This document shows, piece after piece, positions 1 to 8,590 of a stretch of 31,499 nt of DNA. The notes beneath the pieces were generated by a model. That model was given only the letters and a program-made list of their open reading frames with translations, had not been told where the DNA came from and did no database searches. Positions within the stretch are counted from its first letter, which is position 1. Each line of letters opens with the position of its first letter. The translations under genes and the position numbers were made by a program. Source of the stretch: JBBDYH01 sp040901795 (GTDB lineage Bacteria; Planctomycetota; Planctomycetia; Pirellulales; JALHPA01); NCBI GenBank assembly GCA_040901795.1, contig JBBDYH010000061.1:1-31499 (forward strand). The letters run 5' to 3'.

Positions 1-22
1 GGCGATCACATAGACATAGCAT

Positions 23-47
23 CTGACAAGCGGCGGCCGCTTGTCAG
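23..47. repeat. Short perfect palindrome, terminator-like
   Basis: Ten-base arms (ctgacaagcg / cgcttgtcag) surround a 5-base GC core. It lies 37 bases beyond the stop codon of the minus-strand lipoprotein gene, so it could end that transcript, although no T-run follows. It is followed by two copies of 'gtgccaccc', which suggests a larger dispersed element rather than a dedicated terminator. Confidence 0.6.
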
Positions 48-83
48 TGCCACCCAAGCATGGTGCCACCCAGCCACAGCCGT

Positions 84-1037
84 TCACTCAACTGCCGGAA
101 TCTCCCACAGCGGTTCGCCGCGGCCTTCGCTGGTGAGATACAGCGTTTTGCCGTCGGCGCCGTAGCAGATCGACTCGCCATTCTGCCGCGGCGGCGTCGG
201 CAGTCGGCATGGCGAACGATTGAAGGCGGCCGCCCAATCCTCGTCGGCGGCGCGGGAAAACTCGAACGCCGCGCGGTCGGTCAACAGCATCGCCCGCCGA
301 CCATCGGGCGAGATGTCCATGGCCGCCGCCAGCCGGACGTCGAGCCGCGCGATGAGCTTCGCCTCCAGCGGTCGCGCGGGCGCCGCAGTGGGCATCGCGA
401 GCTCATAGATCTTCGTACTCTGCACCGGTTCCTTCGTGGCCAGATAAACCTTGCCCGAAGTGGGATCAACGGCGACGGCTTCGCAGTTCTGCGAACCGTC
501 GGGATAGCGAAACGGAATCGTCATGGCCACCGTCACGCGCTGGGGCTTTTTGCCGCCGCCTTTGAGCTGTGGCTCTTCGAACAGGTGCAACCGATATTCC
601 CGTCCCTTGAGATCGTTGTCGCCAGTGTCTGCGTAAAGAATGAAGTGCTTACCTTCGCGGCTAAACGATGCGATGTCTTCGCAGTCCTCGAATTCGGCGT
701 CCTGGAGCCTGATAATGCCGACGATTTCGCCGTTTGTATCGATGCAGTACAACCGGGGCGTATTGCCGTCGTTGTGCGTCCAGAAGCGGTCTTTGTGCAA
801 GAGCGACCGCGCGATGCCGCTGCTCTCGCTAACCCGCTTGTCGTCAAATCGCCCCAACTCGCGCGGCCGGCCATATTTCACGACGCCGCAATCGTCGGCG
901 ACGGAAACGGAGGATGCCGTGTCCGAACCGCGCTCTTGCGTTGGGATCGGCAAACCTTCTTCTGCGCAACCAGCCAGCCCAACGAGCAGCATGGCCAACA
1001 GCACGACCTTCGTACGGTTGAAGCTATCCGTTGGCAT
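84..1037 (-). CDS. Secreted lipoprotein, probable beta-propeller
   Basis: A 317-residue protein with a lipoprotein signal: positive N-terminus, hydrophobic run VVLLAMLLVG and lipobox LAGC with the modified Cys at residue 24. It is therefore expected to be membrane anchored outside the cytoplasm. The start at 1037 is preferred over an upstream in-frame start at 1100 because GAGGGAGAG lies just before it and the signal peptide then begins at the right place. The body has repeated strand-turn units such as 'SSGIARS', 'FWTHNDGN', 'YADTGDND', 'NCEAVAVDPTSGKVYLAT' and 'AAAMDISPDGRRAMLLTD', typical of beta-propellers that bind or hydrolyse an extracellular ligand. I do not recognise a specific family. 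It is preceded by a palindromic repeat and followed by another, so it is probably transcribed alone. Confidence 0.85.
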   Translation of the reverse strand: MPTDSFNRTKVVLLAMLLVGLAGCAEEGLPIPTQERGSDTASSVSVADDCGVVKYGRPRELGRFDDKRVSESSGIARSLLHKDRFWTHNDGNTPRLYCIDTNGEIVGIIRLQDAEFEDCEDIASFSREGKHFILYADTGDNDLKGREYRLHLFEEPQLKGGGKKPQRVTVAMTIPFRYPDGSQNCEAVAVDPTSGKVYLATKEPVQSTKIYELAMPTAAPARPLEAKLIARLDVRLAAAMDISPDGRRAMLLTDRAAFEFSRAADEDWAAAFNRSPCRLPTPPRQNGESICYGADGKTLYLTSEGRGEPLWEIPAVE

Positions 1038-1121
1038 CGACTCTCCCTCAAGATAGTTCCTTGTAGACTGACCGTGCGCGCCTCTCGCACAGCGTGACAT
1101 CCTACCAGTGAATTCCCACTC

Positions 1122-1189
1122 GTTTAACCCGTAGCCGCAGGCGAGGCTTGGGGAGCGCGGCCTTCCTCGCCTACGGCTGCGGGTTAAAC
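1122..1189. repeat. Long inverted repeat between GNAT and lipoprotein genes
   Basis: Arms 1122-1146 and 1165-1189 are 25 bases each and match at 23 positions (left arm begins gtttaacccgtagccgcagg), with an 18-base loop. It fills almost the whole gap between the GNAT stop and the lipoprotein start. The size and composition resemble dispersed planctomycete intergenic palindromes. It could also act as a terminator for the GNAT gene, but no U-tract is visible. Confidence 0.75.
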
Positions 1190-1191
1190 AA

Positions 1192-1716
1192 TCAACCTAG
1201 TCCCGCAAACTCGTCTCCGTATCGCACCAGCCCGCCCTGCGCCGGCAGCGCGTCGGCCTGGAGCAGCAGGACCTGAAACGCGTCGCCCGCATTGTATTCG
1301 CTGTCCAATCGATATCGGCTCGCCGGCTCAAACCCGAATCGGGCGTAGTATGCCGGTTTGCCGAGCACGACCACAAACGGCGTCGCGCTTTCGCGGCAGC
1401 CTGCGAGGCCAGCTTCGACCAGTGCCGCGCCAACTCCGCGACGCTGGAATACCGGCAACACAGCGACCGGGGCCAGCCCGAGGCCGTGCGAAATGGCCGC
1501 ATCATTACCGCCAGCGACGTCGTGGACTGTCACGGGGCTGAAGAGCACGTGCCCCGCAATCTTGTCCCCCTCGCGCGCGACCAGCGAAACCATCGCGCGG
1601 CCGTTGTCTCGCAAACGATCGACCAGGTCCGCCTCCAACGGTGTTGGAAACGCGGCCAAATGCACGGCGCGGATACCGGCCTGGTCCTCAGAGCGTTCCG
1701 TTTCAATGAGCGTCAT
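1192..1716 (-). CDS. GNAT family N-acetyltransferase
   Basis: A 174-residue protein that would transfer an acetyl group from acetyl-CoA to an amine; the substrate cannot be told from sequence. The acetyl-CoA pyrophosphate-binding motif A is clear: 'LAPVAVLPVFQRRGVGAAL' around residues 80-98, with the Q-x-x-G-x-G/A signature. The region 'VVVLGKPAYYARFGFEPAS' is the usual strand 5 to helix 4 part, and the layout is that of the YhbS-type GNATs. The start at 1716 gives a normal family length. Its first 14 bases overlap the 3' end of the upstream membrane-protein gene on the same strand, so the two are probably co-transcribed and may be translationally coupled. The role is most likely general detoxification or small-molecule or protein acetylation. 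Confidence 0.88.
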   Translation of the reverse strand: MTLIETERSEDQAGIRAVHLAAFPTPLEADLVDRLRDNGRAMVSLVAREGDKIAGHVLFSPVTVHDVAGGNDAAISHGLGLAPVAVLPVFQRRGVGAALVEAGLAGCRESATPFVVVLGKPAYYARFGFEPASRYRLDSEYNAGDAFQVLLLQADALPAQGGLVRYGDEFAGLG

Positions 1717-2302
1717 CCCCGACGTCTTTCTTTGACCATGTGCGATCGTGCAGAACTCTTACCGCAAGCGTTGCACCGACCAGCGCGAAAAGCAGGCAGA
1801 ACAGTGAGTGCGCAGCCTGTCGTGGGCCAGATGAGATCGGCAGGACCTGCGAAGCGTCCGCCCAGAATTGCGGGCTGCCGTCACCCCAATCCAACAGGTA
1901 CCTATCGTCATCGACCACAACGATCGTTGCTGGCCAGTACGCGCCCTGCCACTCCGCGAGCATACGACTACCCACACGACTCGAAGTGCTGCGATGCCGC
2001 TCAAGTTCGTTAATAAGATGGGACGTCACGAACCGTGCATCCGGCCGCATTGCAGCCCGGCGACTTTGCTCGTGACCTTCGAACGCCAGCAGCCAATAGC
2101 CCCACCCAAACGCGGCAAAGCCGGCCCAGAATAGTCGCCGCTCGCCACGCGTAAACAGAACGGCGACGGCGGCGAACAAAAGGAACGCCATGCAGATCGT
2201 GTACGTCAGACTCGTCGCCCATGGAAGACTAAACACAAAGCCACTGACGCCAAGGGCAATGACGGGGATTACAAGCAACAGGCTGCGCAGCGAGAAGCTC
2301 AT
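1703..2302 (-). CDS. Small multi-pass membrane protein of planctomycete type
   Basis: About 199 residues from ATG 2302. The N-terminus 'MSFSLRSLLLVIPVIALG' is a form often seen on short planctomycete membrane proteins of unknown function. Hydrophobic segments lie at about residues 5-25, 30-48, 53-73 and 165-185, with a soluble stretch between the last two containing 'VVVDDDRYLLDWGDGSPQFW'. An alternative TTG start at 2353 adds 17 polar residues and has GGAGG ten bases upstream; I prefer the ATG because it gives the familiar N-terminus, but the TTG cannot be excluded. It overlaps the GNAT gene by 14 bases. I do not know its function. Confidence 0.75.
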   Translation of the reverse strand: MSFSLRSLLLVIPVIALGVSGFVFSLPWATSLTYTICMAFLLFAAVAVLFTRGERRLFWAGFAAFGWGYWLLAFEGHEQSRRAAMRPDARFVTSHLINELERHRSTSSRVGSRMLAEWQGAYWPATIVVVDDDRYLLDWGDGSPQFWADASQVLPISSGPRQAAHSLFCLLFALVGATLAVRVLHDRTWSKKDVGDDAH

Positions 2303-2535
2303 AGCGGTGCCGTTGATCTGCGGCCTTGTGTTTCGTCGCTCATCATACTTCAATCGCTGCGAACCTCCAACGCACCCGTTGACAAATGCGGACGTGCTCG
2401 GTTGTACTGGCGGTTTGGCATTTTACTGGGCGCTGCCGCCGGTTTTGTCCCGTTTGAAGCGAAATGCGGTGCGCCGCGTGATCGGGGGCTTACGCCGCCC
2501 CGCTCGCCGGACGCTTAACTCTGATCCCTCTACAT

Positions 2536-3096
2536 ATGCATTTGCTCATCGCGTTTAAAGCGTTTTTTCTGGTGTTGTTCAATGGCGCGGTGGCGCGGCT
2601 GGTGGCCGACGTGCTGCGACGGCGGCATGAGGAGCCGCGGCTGCCAGAGGCGAAGCGCGAGGCGATTGCCGAGCTGCCATCGGCGCCGGCAAAGCCGACA
2701 GCACCTAAACCCGCGCGGAGCGAGGCGATTACTTTGTTGGCGGCGCTGCAGCGCGAGGGACGTTTCGTCGATTTTCTCAAGGAAGTGCTGTCCGGTTTCA
2801 GGGACGCGCAGCGCGGCGCGGTGGCGCGCGATCTGCACCGCGACTGTGGCAAGGTCGTCGAGCGGATGTTTGCCATCCAGCCGATCCTGTCCGATGCCGA
2901 AGGAGCAAGCGTCGAGGTTCCGTCGGGTTTCGACGCCGGACGCTACCGCCTGGTCGGCAACGTGAGCGGGACCCCTCCGTTCCGCGGCGCGCTGGTGCAT
3001 CACGGCTGGCAGGCGACGGCGTGCGAACTGCCCGCCTGGGTCGGCGGCGAGGCGTCGTCGCGTGTGATCGCACCGATTGAAGTCGAGGTCAAATAG
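2536..3096 (+). CDS. DUF2760 domain protein, Hsp70 partner
   Basis: A 186-residue protein with one N-terminal hydrophobic helix ('LLIAFKAFFLVLFNGAVA'), a charged, Ala/Pro-rich linker to about residue 70, and a C-terminal domain with 'LLAALQREGRFVDFLKE' (about 72-88) and 'GTPPFRGALVHHGWQA' (about 150-165). This pattern matches DUF2760 as I remember it, a family usually found directly upstream of YegD-like Hsp70 genes; its biochemical role is not established. The next gene starts 5 bases after the stop, so the two form an operon. The N-terminal helix suggests it anchors the chaperone system to the membrane, which is inference. Confidence 0.85.
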   Translation: MHLLIAFKAFFLVLFNGAVARLVADVLRRRHEEPRLPEAKREAIAELPSAPAKPTAPKPARSEAITLLAALQREGRFVDFLKEVLSGFRDAQRGAVARDLHRDCGKVVERMFAIQPILSDAEGASVEVPSGFDAGRYRLVGNVSGTPPFRGALVHHGWQATACELPAWVGGEASSRVIAPIEVEVK

Positions 3097-3101
3097 TCAA
3101 C

Positions 3102-4910
3102 ATGGCCAAGTACGTTATCGGTATCGATCTGGGAACGACGAACAGCGTACTGGCGTACACGCCGCTGGACGTGGAACGCCCGCAGGTCGAGGTGCTCGCG
3201 ATCCCGCAGAACATTGCCGCCACGGTCGAAGGGCTGACGACACTGCCGTCGTTTCTGTATCTGGCGCCCGAGCACGAGCAAGGACTTGATTTGCCATGGT
3301 CAAATGCGCCGCGATACGTCGCTGGCGAGGGCGCGCGTCGCCGCGCCGCCGAGACGCCCGACCGCACGGTGGCCGCGGCCAAGAGTTGGCTCGCGCACAG
3401 CCGCGTCGATCGCCATCAGCCGATCTTGCCGTGGAACGCGCCGGCAGATGTGGAGAAGGTGTCGCCGGTTACCGCGTCGCAGCGGTACCTTGAGCATCTG
3501 GTTGGGGCCTGGAACTTCGCGATGCCCGACGCGCCGTTGGCCGAGCAGCCTGTCGTGCTCACCGTGCCGGCGTCGTTCGATGCGGCGGCCCGCGAGCTGA
3601 CGCGCGAGGCGGCGCTGGCCGCCGGGCTGCCGCAGGAGTTTGTGCTCGTCGAAGAACCGCAAGCGGCTGTTTACAACTGGCTCGACGATCTCGGCGACCG
3701 CTGGCGGCGAGTGCTCACGGTCGGCGATACGCTGCTGGTCTGCGACGTCGGCGGCGGCACCACCGATCTGACGCTCGTGAGCGTGAGCGAAGAGAATGGC
3801 GAACTAGCGTTGCGGCGGCTGGCAGTCGGGAATCACCTGCTGGTCGGCGGCGACAACATGGATTTGGCGCTCGCGCACTTTGCGGCCGGCAAATTCGCCG
3901 AGCAGGGGGTTGAGCTCGATCCGTGGCAATCGGTTTCGCTATGGCACTCCTGCCGTGCAGCAAAAGAGGAGTTACTTGCCAGTGGCGGGAAGAAGAAGCA
4001 CACGATCACGGTCGCCGGCCGCGGCAGCAAGTTGATCGGAAAGAGCAAATCGGTCGAAGTCGAACGCGACGAGGCGCTAGAGCTGTTGATGAACGGCTTT
4101 TTTCCGCAATGCGCCGTCACCGATCGGCCGGCGCGGCAGCGCGTGAGTGGGTTTCAGGAGATCGGTCTGCCGTTCGAGGCCGACACCGGCATCACGCGGC
4201 ACCTGGCGGCTTTTCTACAATCGCACGGCCACGAGGGCGAACCTGCGCGGCCTACACAGGTGCTCTTCAACGGCGGTGTGTTCAAGGCCGCGGGTCTGCA
4301 GGAGCGCGTGCTGGAAGTGCTCGGTGAGTGGTTTAGCGGCGGCAAGCGCGGAGCGAAAAAGGAGCAGGATGCGCCAGCGCCCCCGCAGCGACTCGCCGGC
4401 GCTCACGACCTGGACCACGCCGTGGCGCGTGGCGCCACCGTGTACGGCTGGAGCAAGGCGCGCGGCGGCGTGCGCATCCGAGGCGGGACCGCGCGGTCGT
4501 ACTACGTGGGGATCGAATCGTCGGGACTGGCGATTCCCGGAGCGCCCCGGCCATTGCGAGCGCTGTGCGTAGTGCCGATTGGGATGGAGGAAGGGACCGA
4601 AACCGACGTGCCGAGCGGCGAAATCGGCCTGGTCGTTGGAGAGCCGGCGCACTTTCGTTTTTTCAGTAGCTCGACCCGCAAAGACGATAAGCCGGGCGAT
4701 CTGGTTGCGTCCTGGTCGCCCGAAGAGATCGCGGAGAGCGATTCGCTGGAAGCGACGCTGCCCGCCGAGGACACTCAAGAGGACTATGTGCCCGTGAAGT
4801 TCCGCAGCAAGATTACGGAGCTGGGCATGTTCGAGCTGTGGTGCGTTGCGACCAAGGGTGAGCAGCGGTGGAAGCTGGAGTTTAGCGTGCGCGAGGATGC
4901 GGAGAGTTGA
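3102..4910 (+). CDS. Hsp70 family protein (first copy)
   Basis: A 602-residue actin-fold ATPase of the Hsp70/DnaK superfamily, probably cytoplasmic. Visible motifs: phosphate-1 'IGIDLGTTNSVLAY' (residues 6-19), phosphate-2 'CDVGGGTTDLTLVSV' (about 213-227), 'VGGDNMDLALAHF' (about 248-260) and the adenosine motif 'VLFNGGVFKA' (about 385-395). The C-terminal part, with 'PVKFRSKITELGMFELWCV', is a short, diverged substrate-binding region, and the canonical EEVD tail is absent. It is not DnaK itself: the overall sequence is YegD-like, and neither DnaJ nor GrpE is adjacent. It follows the DUF2760 gene by 5 bases and precedes a second, longer Hsp70 gene; the shared operon context suggests the two Hsp70s work together. 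Confidence 0.93.
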   Translation: MAKYVIGIDLGTTNSVLAYTPLDVERPQVEVLAIPQNIAATVEGLTTLPSFLYLAPEHEQGLDLPWSNAPRYVAGEGARRRAAETPDRTVAAAKSWLAHSRVDRHQPILPWNAPADVEKVSPVTASQRYLEHLVGAWNFAMPDAPLAEQPVVLTVPASFDAAARELTREAALAAGLPQEFVLVEEPQAAVYNWLDDLGDRWRRVLTVGDTLLVCDVGGGTTDLTLVSVSEENGELALRRLAVGNHLLVGGDNMDLALAHFAAGKFAEQGVELDPWQSVSLWHSCRAAKEELLASGGKKKHTITVAGRGSKLIGKSKSVEVERDEALELLMNGFFPQCAVTDRPARQRVSGFQEIGLPFEADTGITRHLAAFLQSHGHEGEPARPTQVLFNGGVFKAAGLQERVLEVLGEWFSGGKRGAKKEQDAPAPPQRLAGAHDLDHAVARGATVYGWSKARGGVRIRGGTARSYYVGIESSGLAIPGAPRPLRALCVVPIGMEEGTETDVPSGEIGLVVGEPAHFRFFSSSTRKDDKPGDLVASWSPEEIAESDSLEATLPAEDTQEDYVPVKFRSKITELGMFELWCVATKGEQRWKLEFSVREDAES

Positions 4911-4927
4911 TTGGACCGCCGAGGCGT

Positions 4928-4951
4928 GGAGACGCAGAGACACGAGAAGGA
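4928..4951 (+). repeat. Dispersed GAGACGCAGAGAC repeat after Hsp70 stop
   Basis: Just after the stop of the first Hsp70 gene lies ggagacgcagagacacgag. An almost identical string follows the stop of the second Hsp70 gene at 8591. The element is direct rather than palindromic and has no coding role. It is probably one member of a genome-wide family. Confidence 0.6.
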
Positions 4952-4979
4952 GAGGGAGAGACCAGTCGATGATTGCCCT

Positions 4980-5498
4980 TCAGTCACTTCTTGCCGACGA
5001 ATGTATCGTAGTCGGCGTGCGATCCAATCCAATACCATAGCCTGGCCCGCGCTCAAGCGTCTCTCCGCGCAGGTGCTGGTCCAAGGCGTCGTCACGAATC
5101 TGTATAAGCTGGTCGCCGACGAAAAAGTCCCCATCCGGTGTTAGAATGCCGTCGGCTTCGCGGCACCGATGTTGAAACTCGTCGGCCCCCTTGGGCAAAA
5201 AGCCCTCGTGCCGAAGATCCTCGATCGCTGCAAGGACATTAGAACAAGGTGCGTGCCAGCGTTCGAACAAAGCCTGAATGAAGCTATGAAGCACCGGACT
5301 GAACCGCAGCTTGCCCCGACTCACTTGCCGACGCCAGTTTTCGTCGAATTCGACAATGGCATCAAACACGCGATTACCAAGCGCGAGGGTTTCCTCGACC
5401 TCATAGCACACCATAGCCGACCGATGATCAGCCTTCCATCGCTCGGCACTGCCGACGTACTGCTCGGTTTGACTGGCGACTTCGAGAATATCGGACAT
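4980..5498 (-). CDS. Hypothetical protein, probably frameshifted at its C-terminus
   Basis: A 172-residue soluble protein from ATG 5498, chosen because GGGAG lies seven bases upstream; an in-frame start at 5537 is possible. It begins 'MSDILEVASQTEQYVGSAER' and contains mixed alpha/beta stretches such as 'VEETLALGNRVFDAIVEFDE' and 'LLHEGF'-like helices. I recognise no family. The last 18 residues look unnatural. In another frame of the same strand, 4984-5040 encodes 'WYWIGSHADYDTFVGKK' followed by a stop, a C-terminus typical of small toxin-like or unknown proteins. Adding one base near 5040 would join the two. The gene lies against the flow of the chaperone operon and splits its two Hsp70 genes, so it may be a later arrival. 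Confidence 0.6.
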   Translation of the reverse strand: MSDILEVASQTEQYVGSAERWKADHRSAMVCYEVEETLALGNRVFDAIVEFDENWRRQVSRGKLRFSPVLHSFIQALFERWHAPCSNVLAAIEDLRHEGFLPKGADEFQHRCREADGILTPDGDFFVGDQLIQIRDDALDQHLRGETLERGPGYGIGLDRTPTTIHSSARSD

Positions 5499-5676
5499 CG
5501 TGCGGCTCCCGCAGGCAATCTTTTCCACCCTAATCACAGTTTACGCCATAGGGATGCAATTTGCACATTAGAGAAGCGGCAACGGATCACAAATTGACCT
5601 GAGGATCGTAGACTCAACCCTTTGAGCCGTCAACAATTGCAAGCAATCGTCACATCCGCGGTCAATAACGGAACCC

Positions 5677-8586
5677 ATGTCCCAAAACACGTCACGAATG
5701 GATGCCGATCTTTCGCCCAGCCGCTATGTCGTCGGCATAGACCTGGGTACGACAAATTCGGCCGTGGCGTATGTCGATACGAGCGAAGCGCCATGGCACG
5801 TGCGGGATTTTCTCGTACCACAGCTTGTAGGACCGAGCGAGGTGGAGGCCCGCGAGACGCTGCCGTCGTTTCATTACCAGCCGGCGACAGGAGAGATCTC
5901 GCCGGGCGCCTTGAAGCTGCCGTGGAGCAAGGAAGAGCCCGGCTACACGGTCGGTTTCTTTGCGCGGGATCACGGGGCGCTGGTGCCGGGACGAATGATC
6001 TCGTCGGCCAAGAGCTGGTTGTCGCACACCGGCGTCGATCGTACCGCGGATCTTTTGCCTTGGCACGGCGCGGCGGATGTCGAACGGCTGTCGCCGGTTG
6101 AAGCGAGCGCGCGCTATCTGCGGCATGTGCGCGAAGCGTGGGATGCGGCCCACCCGCGCGATTTGTTGGCGGAGCAGGATTTTGTCCTCACGTTGCCGGC
6201 GTCGTTCGACGAAGTGGCGCGCGAGCTGACGGTCGAGGCGGCGAAGCGTGCCGGCTTGCCCCGCGTGGTGTTGATCGAAGAGCCGCAGGCGGCGTTTTAC
6301 GCCTGGATCCATAAACATGCCGATGACTGGGAGAAGTTTGTTTCGGCCGGGCAGAAGATTCTGGTGTGCGACATCGGCGGCGGGACGACCGATTTCACGT
6401 TGATCCAGGTGCGCCGCGGCGATGAGACGGAGAAGGTCCATTTTCACCGCGTGGCGGTCGGCGAGCACTTGATCCTGGGGGGCGACAACCAGGACCTGGC
6501 CCTGGCGCATCATCTCGAACAGCGAATTCTGAGTAGGGTGGGCTCTGTCCACCAGCAAGCGGCCGAACGGTGGGCGGAGCCCACCCTACAGGAGAGCGAA
6601 AAGCTGCCGCCGCGGCAGTGGGACCTGCTCGTGCGCGCGTGCCGGCGAGTGAAGGAGACGTTGCTTGGCGAGGATGCGCCGGAGCGAATGACCGTGAATC
6701 TCTCCAGCGGCGGCTCGCGGCTGATGGGTGGCTTGCAGATCGACGTCTCGCGCGATGAGGTTCGAGAGCTGATTGTCGAGGGATTTTTCCCGCGCGTGGC
6801 GCTCGATGACAAGCCCGCGGCGCGGCGGAGCGGCTTTCAGGAGTTTGGGTTGCCGTATGCAGCGGATGCGGCGATGACGCGGTATCTGGCAGCGTTTCTG
6901 ACGGCGCATCGAAACGTCACGGCAGGCGATGAGCCGCTACCGGCGGATCACGATCCTGCGCGGCCGGATATTGTGCTGTTCAATGGCGGGTTGTTCGCAT
7001 CCCCCGACTTGCGTACGCGCCTGGTAGAGTCGCTGGAGTCGTGGTTTCGGAATCCAGCCAAGCCTGAGCAGCGCGAGTGGTCGCCGCTGGTGCTCGATCA
7101 CGACCGGCTCGATTTGGCAGTGGCACGCGGCGCGGCGTATTACGGCATGGTGCGCCGCGGCGCGGGCGTGCGGATCGCGGCGGACTTGGCAAGGACGTAT
7201 TACATCGGTGTGGCGGAGGAGGCTATTGCCGATCGCGCACTTTGCCTCGTCCCAGCCAGCGCTGAGCCGGGGCAGGAGATCGAGCTTGCGGACCGCGAAT
7301 TTCATTTGCTGATCTCCGAGCCGGTCGAATTTCCGCTCTATACGTCGAGCACACGGTTGACGGACCGCCCCGGTGAATTGGTGGCGGTCGACCGCGAGCA
7401 AATGACGGCGCTGTCGCCGATTCGCACGGTCCTCAAAGCCCGCGGCAGGGCGGACGACGCCAGTGTACCGGTACGGCTGCATGCGCGTCTCACGGAGATT
7501 GGCACGCTCGATCTGTGGGCGGCGGAGCGCGAGGGCCCGGGGAGCTGGCGGATGCAGTTTGACGTTCGCAGCGCTACGCAGACCAATGTGGCCGGTCATG
7601 CCGGCGCGGGCGAGCTGCAAGGATTTATCGATGAAGCAAGCTGGCAGGCCGCGCGGCGCGAAATCGAGAGCACGTTTGGCGGTCAAGCGACGGAGAAGCC
7701 CGATGGGATCATGAAGCGGCTGGCGGCGGCGCTCGGCATGAGCAAGCCAGACTGGCCGATGTCGCTGTTGCGGCGGATCTGGGACGCGCTCGTCGAGGAC
7801 GAACCCGGCCGGCGGCGTTCGGCGGCGCACGAGGCGCGATGGCTGAACCTGTTGGGGTATGCGCTGCGGCCGGGCTATGGCTTGGCGCTCGACGATTGGC
7901 GCGTCGCGGAGACGTGGCGGCTGTTGCACGGCAAGCTGGTTCACGCGGCGGCAATGTGTCAGCACGAGTGGTGGATCCTGTGGCGGCGGATCGCGGGGGG
8001 GCTGACCGCGGGGCAGCAGCGGGCGCTGGCCGATCCGCTGTTGGCGCCGATTCGAGGGCTGCACAAGCGGCTGGTGACCGGCAAAGGGGGCAGCGGCGAC
8101 TTGAGCTTTGGGGCCAGCGAATCAATCGAGGTCTGGCGGCTGCTGGGCTCGCTGGAACTGTTGCCTCCGGCCACGAAGATTGAGCTAGGCGGCGTACTCC
8201 TCGACGTGCTGCCGAAGCGCAAGATGGAGCCGGTGCGGCCGGCTGTGCTGTGGACGCTCGGCCGCGTAGCGGCGCGCGTGCCGGTGTACGGCCCGCTCAA
8301 CGTGGTCGTGCCGGCAGAGGCGGTTGGCGATTGGATTGCGCGCTTGTTGGATCTTTCACCGGACGACACGCTTGCGCCATGGGCGATGATGCAACTGACA
8401 CGAAGAACGGGCGACCGCTATCGTGATGTTTCTGCAAAGCTCCGTTCGCGCGTGGTTGAACGGCTCAAAGGCCGCGAGGCGCCTGTGCACTTCATCAAGC
8501 TGGTTTCGGAAGGAGGCGAGCTTGACGTCGCCGAACAGAGCCAGGCGTTTGGCGAGGCGCTGCCGAAGGGATTGAGGATTCTGTGA
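5677..8586 (+). CDS. Hsp70 family protein with DUF3731-like C-terminal region
   Basis: A 969-residue Hsp70 relative, over 300 residues longer than DnaK. ATPase motifs: 'VGIDLGTTNSAVAY' (about 16-29), 'CDIGGGTTDFTLIQV' (about 231-245), 'LGGDNQDLALAHHL' (about 266-280) and 'VLFNGGLFAS' (about 431-440). A short beta-rich substrate-binding-like region follows ('PVRLHARLTEIGTLDLWAA', about 600-618). From about 645 to the end comes a helical region with 'WMxLLRRIWDALVEDEPGRR'-like character and repeated Arg/Trp-rich helices, matching the DUF3731 extension known on partners of DUF2760 proteins. Residues 286-305 are encoded by a palindromic repeat inserted in frame (see 6533). The start at 5677 is the first good ATG; an internal ATG at 5698 is also possible. 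Client proteins are unknown. Confidence 0.92.
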   Translation: MSQNTSRMDADLSPSRYVVGIDLGTTNSAVAYVDTSEAPWHVRDFLVPQLVGPSEVEARETLPSFHYQPATGEISPGALKLPWSKEEPGYTVGFFARDHGALVPGRMISSAKSWLSHTGVDRTADLLPWHGAADVERLSPVEASARYLRHVREAWDAAHPRDLLAEQDFVLTLPASFDEVARELTVEAAKRAGLPRVVLIEEPQAAFYAWIHKHADDWEKFVSAGQKILVCDIGGGTTDFTLIQVRRGDETEKVHFHRVAVGEHLILGGDNQDLALAHHLEQRILSRVGSVHQQAAERWAEPTLQESEKLPPRQWDLLVRACRRVKETLLGEDAPERMTVNLSSGGSRLMGGLQIDVSRDEVRELIVEGFFPRVALDDKPAARRSGFQEFGLPYAADAAMTRYLAAFLTAHRNVTAGDEPLPADHDPARPDIVLFNGGLFASPDLRTRLVESLESWFRNPAKPEQREWSPLVLDHDRLDLAVARGAAYYGMVRRGAGVRIAADLARTYYIGVAEEAIADRALCLVPASAEPGQEIELADREFHLLISEPVEFPLYTSSTRLTDRPGELVAVDREQMTALSPIRTVLKARGRADDASVPVRLHARLTEIGTLDLWAAEREGPGSWRMQFDVRSATQTNVAGHAGAGELQGFIDEASWQAARREIESTFGGQATEKPDGIMKRLAAALGMSKPDWPMSLLRRIWDALVEDEPGRRRSAAHEARWLNLLGYALRPGYGLALDDWRVAETWRLLHGKLVHAAAMCQHEWWILWRRIAGGLTAGQQRALADPLLAPIRGLHKRLVTGKGGSGDLSFGASESIEVWRLLGSLELLPPATKIELGGVLLDVLPKRKMEPVRPAVLWTLGRVAARVPVYGPLNVVVPAEAVGDWIARLLDLSPDDTLAPWAMMQLTRRTGDRYRDVSAKLRSRVVERLKGREAPVHFIKLVSEGGELDVAEQSQAFGEALPKGLRIL
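6533..6589 (+). repeat. Palindromic repeat inserted in frame within the Hsp70 gene
   Basis: Arms 6533-6553 and 6569-6589 are 21 bases with two mismatches (gtagggtgggctctgtccac... against ...gtgggcggagcccaccctac), loop 15 bases. The 'gtagggtgggc' palindrome is of a kind I associate with intergenic repeats in planctomycetes and related bacteria. Here it is read through as residues 286-305 of the Hsp70. The first Hsp70 of the locus has no equivalent stretch between its matching helices. Confidence 0.85.
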
Positions 8587-8590
8587 ACCG

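Noticed and set aside
6937..8064. 375-codon open frame on the minus strand
   Set aside because: Antisense to the second Hsp70; its Arg/Pro/Gln-rich composition fits a shadow frame.
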